A model generated the notes under the pieces. The model saw nothing but the letters and a program-made list of their open reading frames with translations. It ran no database searches and was not told the origin of the DNA. This document shows positions 19,449 through 28,032 of a DNA stretch of 64,000 nucleotides, piece after piece. The translations under genes were made by a program, and so were the position numbers. The stretch's first letter is position 1, and each line of letters begins with the position of its first letter. The DNA comes from Plantibacter elymi (nom. nud.) (lineage in GTDB: Bacteria > Actinomycetota > Actinomycetes > Actinomycetales > Microbacteriaceae), in the NCBI RefSeq assembly GCF_900177795.1, contig NZ_FXWJ01000002.1, forward strand, positions 868,001 to 932,000, given 5' to 3'.

Positions 19449-20767
19449 GGTGTGCGGGGTCCTGGACTTTCTGGGGACGAGGTCTCTCGGAGGTCTTCGC
19501 TGGGGTGCTGGGGCTCCTGAACGCCTGGGCGATCCTGCGGCTCGTGAGACGAGCGGGAGCCCGGACGGATTCGCCTGGGGCTCGGGACGGTCTGCCAGAT
19601 GGCGCCGTCGGCGCCCGGCTCCGGCGGAGCACTGCCGCCGGTCCGCCAGGTGCCGCTGGCGATGGTGTGGACCATCACGTTGATGACGGCCACCACGGGC
19701 ACCGCGAACAGGGCGCCGGGGATGCCGGCGACGAGCGTGCCGCCCGCGACGGCGAGGACGACGGCGAGCGGGTGGACCTTGACGGCCGTACCCATGATGA
19801 GCGGCTGCAGGACGTGGCCCTCGAGCTGCTGGACGAGGAGCACGACGCCGAGCATGAGCAGCGCGATGACGGGGCCGTTGTAGACGAGCGCGAGGAAGAC
19901 GGCCACGGCGCCGGTCACCACTGCGCCGACGATCGGCACGAACGAGCCGAGGAAGACGAGCACGGCGACCGGGATCGCGAGCGGGACGCCGAGGAAGAAC
20001 GCGCCGAGACCGATACCGACCGCGTCGATCGAGGCCACCAGGATCTGCGTGCGGACGTAGTTGCCGAGCGTCCGCCAGCCTGCGCGACCGGCGCTGTCGA
20101 CGGCGGGGCGTGCTCGCTGCGGGAAGACGCGCACCGTCCAACGCCAGATCGTCCGACCGTCGATGAGCATGAACAGCAGGCAGAAGAGCGTCAGGAAGAC
20201 GCCCGTCGCGACATGGCCGAGCGTCGAACCGATCGACAGGGCACCCGAGAGCAGGACCTGGCTGTCCTGCTGGAGCGAGTCGAACGCCTGGGCGATGAAG
20301 TCGTTGAGCTGTGTCTCGGTCACGTGCAACGGACTGGCGAGCAGGAAGGCCTTGAAGTCGCCGTAGGCGGTCATGGTGCGGGCCTGCACGGAGGCGAACT
20401 GCGAGGTGATCTGCGAGATCGCGAGGAAGATCAGTCCGCTCACGACGGCGAGCGTGCCGACCATCGCGAGCGCGATGGCGAGGCCTTTCGGCCAACGGTG
20501 GCGTACCAGGACGTCGACGACGGGCTTCAGCAGAGCGGAGACGAGGACGGCGATGAGCAGCGGGATCACGATGAGGCGGAGCTGCACGACGAGGAAGACC
20601 AGCAGCGCGACGACCGCAGCCACCAGCAGGATCCGCCACGACCACGCTGCGGCAACGCGCATGCCTCGCGGGACGCTGCTCGATCCACTCAGGTCCGGTT
20701 CGCGCACGGGCGATGCCGCTTCGGGTAGGAAGCGTCCCCACCAGGTCTTCGGAGTGTCGTCCGCCAT
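19445..20767 (-). CDS. AI-2E family transporter (TqsA/PerM-like)
   Basis: A 440-residue integral membrane protein with about eight spans, in the paired-helix arrangement of the AI-2E exporter superfamily (LRLIVIPLLIAVLVSALLKPVV; GSFVPIVGAVVTGAVAVFLAL; LIMGTAVKVHPLAVVLAVAGG). Members export autoinducer-2 or act as Na/Li-proton antiporters, so the substrate is unknown here. The hydrophilic C-terminus (about 70 residues) is Pro/Ser/Arg-rich. The gene overlaps ilvA, suggesting co-transcription. Confidence 0.87.
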   Translation of the reverse strand: MADDTPKTWWGRFLPEAASPVREPDLSGSSSVPRGMRVAAAWSWRILLVAAVVALLVFLVVQLRLIVIPLLIAVLVSALLKPVVDVLVRHRWPKGLAIALAMVGTLAVVSGLIFLAISQITSQFASVQARTMTAYGDFKAFLLASPLHVTETQLNDFIAQAFDSLQQDSQVLLSGALSIGSTLGHVATGVFLTLFCLLFMLIDGRTIWRWTVRVFPQRARPAVDSAGRAGWRTLGNYVRTQILVASIDAVGIGLGAFFLGVPLAIPVAVLVFLGSFVPIVGAVVTGAVAVFLALVYNGPVIALLMLGVVLLVQQLEGHVLQPLIMGTAVKVHPLAVVLAVAGGTLVAGIPGALFAVPVVAVINVMVHTIASGTWRTGGSAPPEPGADGAIWQTVPSPRRIRPGSRSSHEPQDRPGVQEPQHPSEDLRETSSPESPGPRTP

Positions 20768-20773
20768 TGCTCA

Positions 20774-20779
20774 AGTGTA
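20774..20779 (-). promoter_or_regulatory. Leaderless promoter -10 box of AI-2E transporter/ilvA operon
   Basis: TACACT, then TGAGCA, then ATG on the minus strand. Confidence 0.6.
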
Positions 20780-20865
20780 GGGCTGCCACATGCCGGCGAG
20801 CGCATGCAAAGACCGGTGGGCGGCGTCCCTTCCGCCGGTACACGACGGGTGTCCGACGCCGGTGC

Positions 20866-20871
20866 TAGCGT
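20866..20871 (+). promoter_or_regulatory. Leaderless promoter -10 box of ycaQ-like gene
   Basis: TAGCGT, then CGGGCC, then GTG. Confidence 0.55.
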
Positions 20872-20877
20872 CGGGCC

Positions 20878-22218
20878 GTGTCCGGTTCCCTCTCCCCCGC
20901 CCTCGCCCGACGGATCGCGCTCGGTGCGCAAGGGTTCGGCGCCCCGCAACGCACGACCCCGGCGGGTACCCGCGCCCTGCGCTCGACGATCGATCGTCTG
21001 GGTCTCCTGCAGATCGACTCCGTCAACGTGTTCGAGCGCAGTCATTACCTGCCGCTGTTCGCGAGGCTCGGCGGATACGACAAGTCGCTGCTCGATCGCC
21101 TGACCCTCGGAGCCGACGCGCCCTACCTCGAGTACTGGGCGCATGAGGCGGCCTTCATCCCCCGCGACTCGTGGCCGCTGTTCCGGTGGCGGATGGACGC
21201 GCACCGCGCGAAGCATGCCGGCGACGAGACCACCTGGGCGAGCCAGAACACGGAGATGTTGGACTGGGTGCGAGCGCTCCTGCGCGTCGAGGGGCCGCTG
21301 AAGGCGAGCGAGATCGAACACGATGCGAACGTCCGACGCGGACCCTGGTGGGGATGGTCCGACGTGAAACGGGCGTTGGAGGTCCTGTTCCTCTACGGCG
21401 AGGTGGTCACGGCCGGTCGCGACCGGTTCGAGCGCCGGTACGCGCTGGCCGAGCATGTGCTGCCGCAGCACGTCCTCGACCTCGACGTCGCCCGGCCCGA
21501 CGCGATCCGTGCGCTCGTCGAGCAGGCAGCGGCAGCGCAGGGCGTCGCGACCGTCGCCGACCTGGCCGACTACTTCCGGATCAAACCGCAGACCGCCGTC
21601 CGCCGAGCGGTCGATGACCTCGTGGACGCCGGTGTCCTCGAATCCGTGACCGTGGCCGGCTGGGACCGACGCGGTGGGCCGCAGGAAGCGTGGCTGCACC
21701 GCGATGCACGACGGCCGCGACGGATCGAGGGGGCCGCGCTGCTCAGCCCGTTCGACCCCGTCGTCTGGTTCCGCGAACGCGCCCTCCGCATGTTCGGACT
21801 CCACTACCGGATCGAGATCTACACACCGGAGCCCAAGCGCGTCTACGGCTACTACGTGCTACCGGTCCTCATCGACGGCGAGATCGTCGCGCGCGTCGAT
21901 CTGAAGAGCGACCGCCAGGCCGGCGTCCTGCGGGTCCAGTCCGCGTGGTTCGAGCGTGGACACCAGGATGCCGTCGCCAGGAGGCTGCGTCCCATCGCCG
22001 ACGACGCGATCGCGGGACGCCTCGCGGAGCTCCTCGAGCAGACGGCCCGCTGGCAGGGACTCGACGCGGTGGTCGTCGTCGACCGCGGGACGCTGGCGGC
22101 ATCGTTGGCGCACGCCGTCGGCACCCGACTCCTCCCGCTCCCTCCCGCGCCGGACACGGGCACTACTCCCCATGCTCAGCCAGCACAATCATTCTCAGGA
22201 GATACACAACAACTATAG
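20878..22218 (+). CDS. YcaQ-like winged-helix DNA glycosylase family protein
   Basis: A 446-residue member of the HTH_42 (YcaQ/AlkZ) family, enzymes that unhook DNA interstrand crosslinks and bulky adducts. The catalytic motif region reads LGLLQIDSVNV near residue 42, a Q-hydrophobic-D pattern. As I recall, this marks the YcaQ-like rather than the AlkZ-like (Q-x-Q) branch. Tandem winged helices follow (GPLKASEIEHD; VATVADLADYFRIKPQTAVRRAVDDLVDAG). The C-terminal beta domain includes LSPFDPVVWFRERALRMFG. It is a housekeeping-type copy, not in an antibiotic cluster. Confidence 0.85.
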   Translation: MSGSLSPALARRIALGAQGFGAPQRTTPAGTRALRSTIDRLGLLQIDSVNVFERSHYLPLFARLGGYDKSLLDRLTLGADAPYLEYWAHEAAFIPRDSWPLFRWRMDAHRAKHAGDETTWASQNTEMLDWVRALLRVEGPLKASEIEHDANVRRGPWWGWSDVKRALEVLFLYGEVVTAGRDRFERRYALAEHVLPQHVLDLDVARPDAIRALVEQAAAAQGVATVADLADYFRIKPQTAVRRAVDDLVDAGVLESVTVAGWDRRGGPQEAWLHRDARRPRRIEGAALLSPFDPVVWFRERALRMFGLHYRIEIYTPEPKRVYGYYVLPVLIDGEIVARVDLKSDRQAGVLRVQSAWFERGHQDAVARRLRPIADDAIAGRLAELLEQTARWQGLDAVVVVDRGTLAASLAHAVGTRLLPLPPAPDTGTTPHAQPAQSFSGDTQQL

Positions 22219-22262
22219 GATTGGCGGGCACCTCCATGGTCCGAAACGAGGGGAACCCGCCC

Positions 22263-23792
22263 ATGAGCAACGACGACACCACACCACAGCAACCAGGCCG
22301 ACCGAACCCGGGCGAGCAGCCGAACCAGCCGTCCCAGGGCGACCAGCAGGCTCCGTACCAGCAGGGTCAGCAGCAGCAGCCCAACCCGTACCAGCAGGGT
22401 CAGCAGCAGCAGCCCAACCCGTACCAGCAGGGTCAGCAGGGTCAGCAGCAGAACCCGTACCAGTCCGGACAGCAGCAGACCCCGAACCCGTACCAGCAGA
22501 GTCAGCAGAACCCGTACCAGTCCGGGCAGCAGCAGACGCCGAACCAGGCGCCCCCGGCTCCCTACGGTCAGCAGACCGGCCAGCAGACCGGCGCCCAGAA
22601 CCCGTACCAGCAGGGACAGCAGCCCAACGGTCAGTACGCGACGGCGCAGAACCCGTACGCGACCGGCGCTCCGAAGCAGCCGATGGACCCGAAGCAGAAG
22701 AAGCGGATCATCCTGTGGTCGTCGATCGCCGGTGGCGCACTCGTGCTCATCGCCGCCGCCGCCATCACCATCGGTGTGCTGAACACCACGGCGTTCGGCC
22801 CGCAGGCGAAGGTCGAGGAATACCTCAAGGCCATCGCCGCCGGCGACGCGAAGCTCGCGACGAGCCTCGTCGCACCGGACCCCTCGATCGTCGGCAGCAC
22901 CGACGACGAGTCCGCAGAGCCCGAGGCGACCCCGGACCCGTCCGCGTCGGCCGATCCGGATGCGGACGCCGAGGCCGAGGCTCCGGCCGCCGTCAAGCCG
23001 ACCGCACTGCTCACGAACGAGGTCCTGAAGGGCGCCGACGAGCGCATCAAGAACCCTGAGGTCGGCCGCGTCTACAACCGCAACGGCGAAGCACGCGTGC
23101 AGGTCACGTACGAACTCGGCGGCAAGAAGTACGAGGACTCGGTCACGCTCGAGAGCGAAGGCAAGCAGTTCCTGTTCTTCGACCAGTGGAAGCTCGCCAG
23201 CTCCCTCGTCGGCAGCATCAACGTCTACACCGGTCTCGGTGGTACCGCGTTCAGTGTCAACGGCGTCAACTTCGACGGCGCGTCCGACGAGAGCCTGTTC
23301 GCCTACCCGGCCATCTACACGGTCGCTCCGCCGGAGAGCAAGTTCCTGCAGGGCGATGCCCAGACCATCACGCTGAGCTCGTACAGCGCCGGCGAGGGTT
23401 CGGCCTTCATCGACATCGACGTGACCGCCACCGAGGCGCTCACGACCGAGGTCACGAAGCAGGTCGTCGCGATGATCGAGAAGTGCCTCGACGTCACCAC
23501 GCTCGACACCACCTGTGGCGTCATGCCGGACTGGCAGCAGAAGCAGTTCACGAGTGTCGGCCCGGTGACCTGGACGCTCACCTCTCCCCCGACCGTCGAG
23601 GTCGACGAGAGCGGTTCGTACTTCTACACCTCGGACGGCCGCATCGACGGTTCGTTCGACGCCTCCTGGTACGGCAGCGCCGTGGCGGGTCAGCAGGTGT
23701 GGGACACGTACCTGAACTTCCCCGGCAAGATCACGATCGACGCCGACGACAAGGTCACGGTGACGTTCGACTCCGACGAGCAGACCGAGTAA
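22263..23792 (+). CDS. Gln/Pro/Tyr-rich repeat membrane protein
   Basis: A 509-residue protein. Residues ~25-140 are low-complexity repeats of the type QQGQQQQPNPY and QSGQQQTPN. One transmembrane helix follows near residue 155 (IILWSSIAGGALVLIAAAAITIGVL), then an extracytoplasmic region. That begins with an acidic Pro/Ala/Asp linker and continues with beta-rich domains containing two Cys (MIEKCLD, DTTCGVM). ATG 22263 follows GAGGGG; an alternative ATG lies at 22236. The cytosolic repeats resemble disordered N-termini of actinobacterial membrane proteins. I do not recognise a named family. Confidence 0.75.
   Translation: MSNDDTTPQQPGRPNPGEQPNQPSQGDQQAPYQQGQQQQPNPYQQGQQQQPNPYQQGQQGQQQNPYQSGQQQTPNPYQQSQQNPYQSGQQQTPNQAPPAPYGQQTGQQTGAQNPYQQGQQPNGQYATAQNPYATGAPKQPMDPKQKKRIILWSSIAGGALVLIAAAAITIGVLNTTAFGPQAKVEEYLKAIAAGDAKLATSLVAPDPSIVGSTDDESAEPEATPDPSASADPDADAEAEAPAAVKPTALLTNEVLKGADERIKNPEVGRVYNRNGEARVQVTYELGGKKYEDSVTLESEGKQFLFFDQWKLASSLVGSINVYTGLGGTAFSVNGVNFDGASDESLFAYPAIYTVAPPESKFLQGDAQTITLSSYSAGEGSAFIDIDVTATEALTTEVTKQVVAMIEKCLDVTTLDTTCGVMPDWQQKQFTSVGPVTWTLTSPPTVEVDESGSYFYTSDGRIDGSFDASWYGSAVAGQQVWDTYLNFPGKITIDADDKVTVTFDSDEQTE
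22341..22540 (+). repeat. In-frame tandem repeats encoding QQ(G/S)QQ..NPY
   Basis: Imperfect repeats built on CAGCAGGGTCAGCAGCAG and AACCCGTACCAG units. They start as two near-identical 33-base copies and become shorter and degenerate. They are coding repeats prone to slippage. Confidence 0.85.
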
Positions 23793-23812
23793 CGGCTCTC
23801 GCCTGAACGCCG

Positions 23813-23844
23813 AATGGGGCGGCACCTCCGGGTGCCGCCCCATT
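23813..23844. terminator. Terminator between repeat protein and htpX
   Basis: A perfect 14-bp stem AATGGGGCGGCACC/GGTGCCGCCCCATT with a four-base loop between convergent genes. Confidence 0.85.
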
Positions 23845-23872
23845 CGTGTGTCCGGGAGCGGGAGGCCCTCGC

Positions 23873-24757
23873 CTAGAAGCCGCCGCCGATGGTGCTCAGG
23901 CGCTTGATCCGTTCGACGAGCGGCGGGTGGGTGCTGAACAATCGTGCGACCGCGCCGGGCTTCAACGGGTCGGAGATCCAGAGGTGCGCCATGGACGAGT
24001 TCTGCTTCGCCATCGGTCGACCGTACGCGGCGAGCTTCCCCAGAGCGCTCGCGAGCGCTTCCGGGTGACGGGTCGTGAGGGCGCCCGTCGCGTCGGCGAG
24101 ATACTCGCGCTGGCGTGAGATGGAGAGCTGGACGAGCGTCGCGAGCAGCGGTGCCACGAGCATCGCCACGATGCCGATGATCAGCATGACGGGGTTGCCG
24201 CCGTTGTTGTTGTTCCGGTTGCCGCCTCCCCAGATGGTCATCCGGAGGAGCATGTCGGAGAGGAACCCGATCGCGACGACGAGGCCGAAGACGACCATGG
24301 ACACGCGGATGTCGTAGTTGCGGACGTGACCGAGTTCGTGGGCCATGACCCCCTCCAACTCGGCGTCGTTGAGGATCTCGAGGAGGCCGGTCGTCGCGGC
24401 CACCATCGCGTGCTGCGGATCGCGACCCGTCGCGAACGCGTTGGGCGCCGGGTCGGCGATGAGGTACACCTCGGGCATCGGCGTCCCGGTCGTGATCGCG
24501 AGGTTCTCGACGATGCGGTACAGCCTCGGGTTGTCGGCCAGCTCGATGCGCTGCGCTCCGGTCATCGCGATGGCCTGCCGCCCCGCCAAGAAGTACTGGA
24601 TCACCGCGTAGACGACGGCCACGACGAGCACCACGATCGTGATCGTCAGGTTCTGGTAGAGATACCCCGCGAGCCAACCGAGCCCGCCGATGATGACGAG
24701 GAAGACGACGAAGATCAGGACCGTGTTGAGCTTGTTCCTGGCGATGGCGCGGTACAT
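23873..24757 (-). CDS. htpX: M48 family zinc metalloprotease HtpX
   Basis: Membrane-bound protease for quality control of membrane proteins. The 294 residues contain two N-terminal helices, the zinc motif VMAHELGHVRNYD near residue 140, two further helices, and the third ligand Glu in QREYLADATGAL. The RLFSTHPPLVERIKRL C-terminus is family-typical. An Asn-rich loop (GGGNRNNNNGGN) lies between helices. It is 19 bases downstream of lemA, a common htpX partner. Confidence 0.94.
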   Translation of the reverse strand: MYRAIARNKLNTVLIFVVFLVIIGGLGWLAGYLYQNLTITIVVLVVAVVYAVIQYFLAGRQAIAMTGAQRIELADNPRLYRIVENLAITTGTPMPEVYLIADPAPNAFATGRDPQHAMVAATTGLLEILNDAELEGVMAHELGHVRNYDIRVSMVVFGLVVAIGFLSDMLLRMTIWGGGNRNNNNGGNPVMLIIGIVAMLVAPLLATLVQLSISRQREYLADATGALTTRHPEALASALGKLAAYGRPMAKQNSSMAHLWISDPLKPGAVARLFSTHPPLVERIKRLSTIGGGF

Positions 24758-24776
24758 GGGACTGCGCTACCGCACG

Positions 24777-25343
24777 TCAGAACTGGACGCGCGGCGGTTC
24801 GGCGATCGCCGCGTTGTCGGTGACCTCGAAGAAGTCGTGCTCCGAGAACCCGAGGCCCTTCGCGAACAGGTTGTTCGGGAACACCTTGACCTTGGTGTTC
24901 AGCTCCCGGACACCGCCGTTGTAGAAGCGGCGTGAGGCCTGGATCTTGTCCTCAGTGTCGACGATCTCGGACTGGAGCTGGAGGAAGTTCTGGCTTGCCT
25001 GGAGCTGCGGGTAGGCCTCCGCGACGGCGAAGATGCTCTTCAGCGCCTGCTGCATGTGGGTCTCGGCCTCACTCACGGCCGCCGGCCCCTGTGCGGTGAG
25101 CGTCTCGGCACGAGCCTTCGTCACGTTCTCGAACACGGCCTTCTCGTGCGCCGCGTACCCCTTGACCGCCTCGATGAGGTTCGGGATGAGGTCGGCGCGC
25201 CGCTTCAGCTGGACGGTGATGTCACTCCACGCTTCCTCGACCCGCACGTTCAGCGTCACGAGCGAGTTGTACGTCACCCAGAAGTAGATGCCGACGATGA
25301 GGACCAGGGCGACGACGATGAGGACTGGGATCAGCCATTCCAT
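24777..25343 (-). CDS. lemA: LemA family protein
   Basis: A 188-residue protein with one N-terminal membrane helix (LIPVLIVVALVLIVGIYFWVTYN) and a helical LemA domain: VEEAWSDITVQLKRRADLIPNLIEAVKGYAAHE and TEDKIQASRRFYNGGVRELNTKV. LemA proteins sit next to HtpX in many bacteria and may help envelope protein turnover, but the mechanism is unclear. AAGGAGCC precedes the ATG. Confidence 0.93.
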   Translation of the reverse strand: MEWLIPVLIVVALVLIVGIYFWVTYNSLVTLNVRVEEAWSDITVQLKRRADLIPNLIEAVKGYAAHEKAVFENVTKARAETLTAQGPAAVSEAETHMQQALKSIFAVAEAYPQLQASQNFLQLQSEIVDTEDKIQASRRFYNGGVRELNTKVKVFPNNLFAKGLGFSEHDFFEVTDNAAIAEPPRVQF

Positions 25344-25385
25344 GAGGATGGGCTCCTTGTGAGTCGATGGAGAGCAGGTCTGCTC

Positions 25386-25391
25386 ATTCTA
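25386..25391 (-). promoter_or_regulatory. -10 box of lemA-htpX
   Basis: TAGAAT on the minus strand, about 43 bases upstream of the lemA ATG, leaving a short leader with AAGGAG. Confidence 0.5.
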
Positions 25392-25477
25392 CCTGCGACC
25401 CGCCGGTGCCCTTGGGGAGTTCGGAGGAAGCACGCAGCAGGCGTGCAGCGCGGACGCATCGGACACTCGGCGGGCCG

Positions 25478-26791
25478 TCATTCCCCGAGGACGCGGGCGA
25501 GGTACCGGTTCCCGAACAGGCGGCCGGGGTCGAGGCGGTCGCGGAGGCGGACGAATTCGTCGAACCGAGGATAGGCACCACGCAGGGACGACGCGTCACG
25601 GCCGTGCAGTTTGCCCCAGTGGGGCCGACCGCCCAACTCGATCATGATCGCCTCGACGGCGCGGAAGTACTCCCCCGGGTCCTCGCGGAAGAAGCGGTGC
25701 ACGGCGACGTATCCGGTCGCTCGCCCCGATGCTGTGGAGAGCCACAGCTCGTCGGCCGCTGCGACCCTGACCTCGATGGGGAAGGAGATCCGCCACCCCC
25801 GCTCCTCGATGAGCGCGCGGATCCGGGCGAACGCGGTCGGGAGGTGCTCGAGCGGCACCGCGTACTCCATCTCCACGAACCGCACCGTGCGGCTGGAGGT
25901 GAACACCCGCGTCGACCGGTCGGTGAACTCGCGATCGCCGACGAGGCGGTCCGCGAGCCGGTTCACGCGCGGGACGATGGCCGGCGCGACGGCGCCCGTG
26001 TTGCAGAGGACCCGGTAGACCCCGTTGGCGAGGAGCGTGTCGTCGACCCACTTCGCGACCGGGCGGAGTGGTCTGGTGGGCGCGTCACCCGGCAGCCGGT
26101 GGTTCGTCTTGGTCAGGGCGGTCGCGGTGTGCGGGAACCAGTAGAACTCGAAGTGGTCGACGGCGGCGGCACGGTCGAGCAGCGTGGGCAGCAGCTCGTC
26201 GAGCGACTCCGGCCGTTCCACCGCGTGCAGGACGAACGCCGGGACGCACTGCAGCGTGACCTCGACGAGGATCCCGAGTGCACCGAGCGCGAGCGCCAGC
26301 GCCGGGAGGAGCCCTGACTCCTGCTCGGCGTCCGACGTCAGCAGCTCGCCGTCCGCCGTCACCATCGTCACCCCGACGACCTGCGTCGCGATGCCGCCGA
26401 ACGCAATCCCGGTCCCGTGTGTGCCGGTGGAGATCGCGCCGGCGACGGACTGCCGGTCGATGTCGCCGAGGTTCGGCATGGCGAGACCGAACGGTTCGAG
26501 GAGGCGCGGGATGTCGTGGAGGCGTGTGCCTGCGCGGAGGGTCACCCGGCCGCGTTCGCGATCGACCCGGACCAGACCGCTCAGGGCGTCGAGCTCGAGC
26601 AGCACACCGGGCGCCACGGCGATCCCAGTGAAGCTGTGTCCGGCTCCGACGGCCTTGATCGGCAAGCCCGCCCCCGCCGCAGCACGCACGAGGCGCTGCA
26701 CTGCACCGACCGAGTCGGGCCGCTCGACCCGCACGGGCCACGCCCGCTCGGTCCGCGCCCAGTTCGTCCACGCTGTCGTCGTTCCCATCAC
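25478..26791 (-). CDS. FAD-linked D-arabinono-1,4-lactone oxidase family protein
   Basis: A 437-residue flavoenzyme. The N-terminal PCMH/VAO FAD-binding domain includes VGAGHSFTGIA, whose His is the usual covalent-FAD residue, and GDIDRQSVAGAISTGTHGTG. The C-terminal ALO domain ends with GGRPHWGKLHG, the family's active-site motif. Relatives oxidise aldono-lactones or sugar alcohols (gulonolactone, arabinonolactone, xylitol). The substrate is not predictable. It is the last gene of a four-gene operon with a TetR regulator, and its start overlaps the upstream stop (ATGA). Confidence 0.88.
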   Translation of the reverse strand: MMGTTTAWTNWARTERAWPVRVERPDSVGAVQRLVRAAAGAGLPIKAVGAGHSFTGIAVAPGVLLELDALSGLVRVDRERGRVTLRAGTRLHDIPRLLEPFGLAMPNLGDIDRQSVAGAISTGTHGTGIAFGGIATQVVGVTMVTADGELLTSDAEQESGLLPALALALGALGILVEVTLQCVPAFVLHAVERPESLDELLPTLLDRAAAVDHFEFYWFPHTATALTKTNHRLPGDAPTRPLRPVAKWVDDTLLANGVYRVLCNTGAVAPAIVPRVNRLADRLVGDREFTDRSTRVFTSSRTVRFVEMEYAVPLEHLPTAFARIRALIEERGWRISFPIEVRVAAADELWLSTASGRATGYVAVHRFFREDPGEYFRAVEAIMIELGGRPHWGKLHGRDASSLRGAYPRFDEFVRLRDRLDPGRLFGNRYLARVLGE

Positions 26792-28032
26792 ACGAACCCC
26801 TGCCCTTCGCCGCGGTACGTCGGCAGGACGGCCTCCACCCCGTCGTCCCCGACCATGTGGAACACGTCCACCCGTTCGCTGAGCTCCCCGGACTTCGTGT
26901 GCCGCAACCAGACGCGGTCACCGAGCCGGAGCGACGCAGCCGCAGCCCCGGAGACCGGCGTCTGCACCTCGCCGGCCATCTCCCGCGGGAGCATCTCGAG
27001 GCCCTCCGGCCACGCGATGAGCGGGAGGCGGTCGAGCCCAGGGGGACCGGAGGCGACCCATCCGCCGCCGAGGATCGTCGCGAGCTCCGGCGACGGCTTC
27101 CGGACGACCGACAGACCGAACGCCGCTGCCGGTGCCGGGGTGAACGCCCGGTAGTGGTCGAAGAGGTGTCCGCCGAAGACACCGCTCCCCGCCGCGATCT
27201 CGGTCACCGAGTCGTCGGACGCGGTGAGTTCCAGGGATCCGGTCCCGCCGCCGTTGACGAACTCCAGCTCCGCGACCGCTCGGACCTCAGCGACCACGGC
27301 GGCACGACGTTCCCGGAGTTCGGCCCACGAGCGTCGCTGGATCGCGCGGAGCGCAGCCGACCACGCCGGTCGACCCGCGAGGTCGTCCCCCTGCCCGGCG
27401 ATCTGCGCCTCGTAGGCCATGATCCCGACCAGGCTGAAGCCGGGTCGGGCGACGACCGCCTCCGCGAGAGCCCGGACCTCGTCCGGCGTGCGCAGGGGCG
27501 AGCGGCGGACACCGACGTGGCCGAGGGCGGGCGCGCGGAACGAGGCGTCGAGCTCGATGCACACGCGGATGCGCGCACGTCGCTCCGGAGGTGTCACCGC
27601 GTCGACGAGGTCGAGGTGGTCGAGGGAGTCGATCATGAGGGTGATCCGCGAGGCCGCCCGTTCGTCGGCTGCCAGCCGCGCGATGGCACCGCGTTCCGCC
27701 GTCGGGTAGCCGACCACGATGTCGTCCACCGTCTCGGACAACCAGAGCGCTTCCGACAGGGAGTAGGCCAGCACGCCGGCGTACCCGGGTTGTCTGAGGA
27801 GCGCGTCGATCACCGCTCGGACGCGAATGGACTTGCTGGCGATGCGGATCGGTTTCCCCGCGGCCCGTCGGAGCATGTCGTGCGTGTTGTGGCGGAGGGC
27901 TCCGAGATGCAGGACGGCGACGGGCGAGTCGACGTCCGAGACGGCCCGCTCGATGCCGCCCCAGTATCGCCTCGGGTCGAGCCAGGGCATCGGTTCGGAC
28001 ACCCGGCCGCCGGCGGTCAGTTCGATGCTCAT
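26788..28032 (-). CDS. Alanine racemase N-terminal-fold PLP protein (amino acid deaminase/aldolase-like)
   Basis: A 414-residue protein. The fold-III PLP barrel starts with VAVLHLGALRHNTHDMLRRA and PIRIASKSIRVRAVID, where the Lys in ASKS should bind PLP. It continues with GIMAYEAQIAGQ and EFVNGGGTGSLELTA, which resembles D-threonine aldolase / D-serine dehydratase relatives. The C-terminus has a beta domain including LGDRVWLRHTKSGEL. Databases usually call such genes amino acid deaminase/aldolase; the substrate is unknown. The ATG shares one base with the MFS stop (TGATG). Confidence 0.82.
   Translation of the reverse strand: MSIELTAGGRVSEPMPWLDPRRYWGGIERAVSDVDSPVAVLHLGALRHNTHDMLRRAAGKPIRIASKSIRVRAVIDALLRQPGYAGVLAYSLSEALWLSETVDDIVVGYPTAERGAIARLAADERAASRITLMIDSLDHLDLVDAVTPPERRARIRVCIELDASFRAPALGHVGVRRSPLRTPDEVRALAEAVVARPGFSLVGIMAYEAQIAGQGDDLAGRPAWSAALRAIQRRSWAELRERRAAVVAEVRAVAELEFVNGGGTGSLELTASDDSVTEIAAGSGVFGGHLFDHYRAFTPAPAAAFGLSVVRKPSPELATILGGGWVASGPPGLDRLPLIAWPEGLEMLPREMAGEVQTPVSGAAAASLRLGDRVWLRHTKSGELSERVDVFHMVGDDGVEAVLPTYRGEGQGFV

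Noticed and set aside
18192-20843. An 883-codon frame joining ilvA to upstream sequence
   Set aside because: Its N-terminal half is a shifted phase of the AI-2E exporter; ilvA starts at 19448.
22341-22540. Possible CRISPR-like direct repeats
   Set aside because: Repeats are in-frame, unevenly spaced, without unique spacers, and encode a QQNPY domain.
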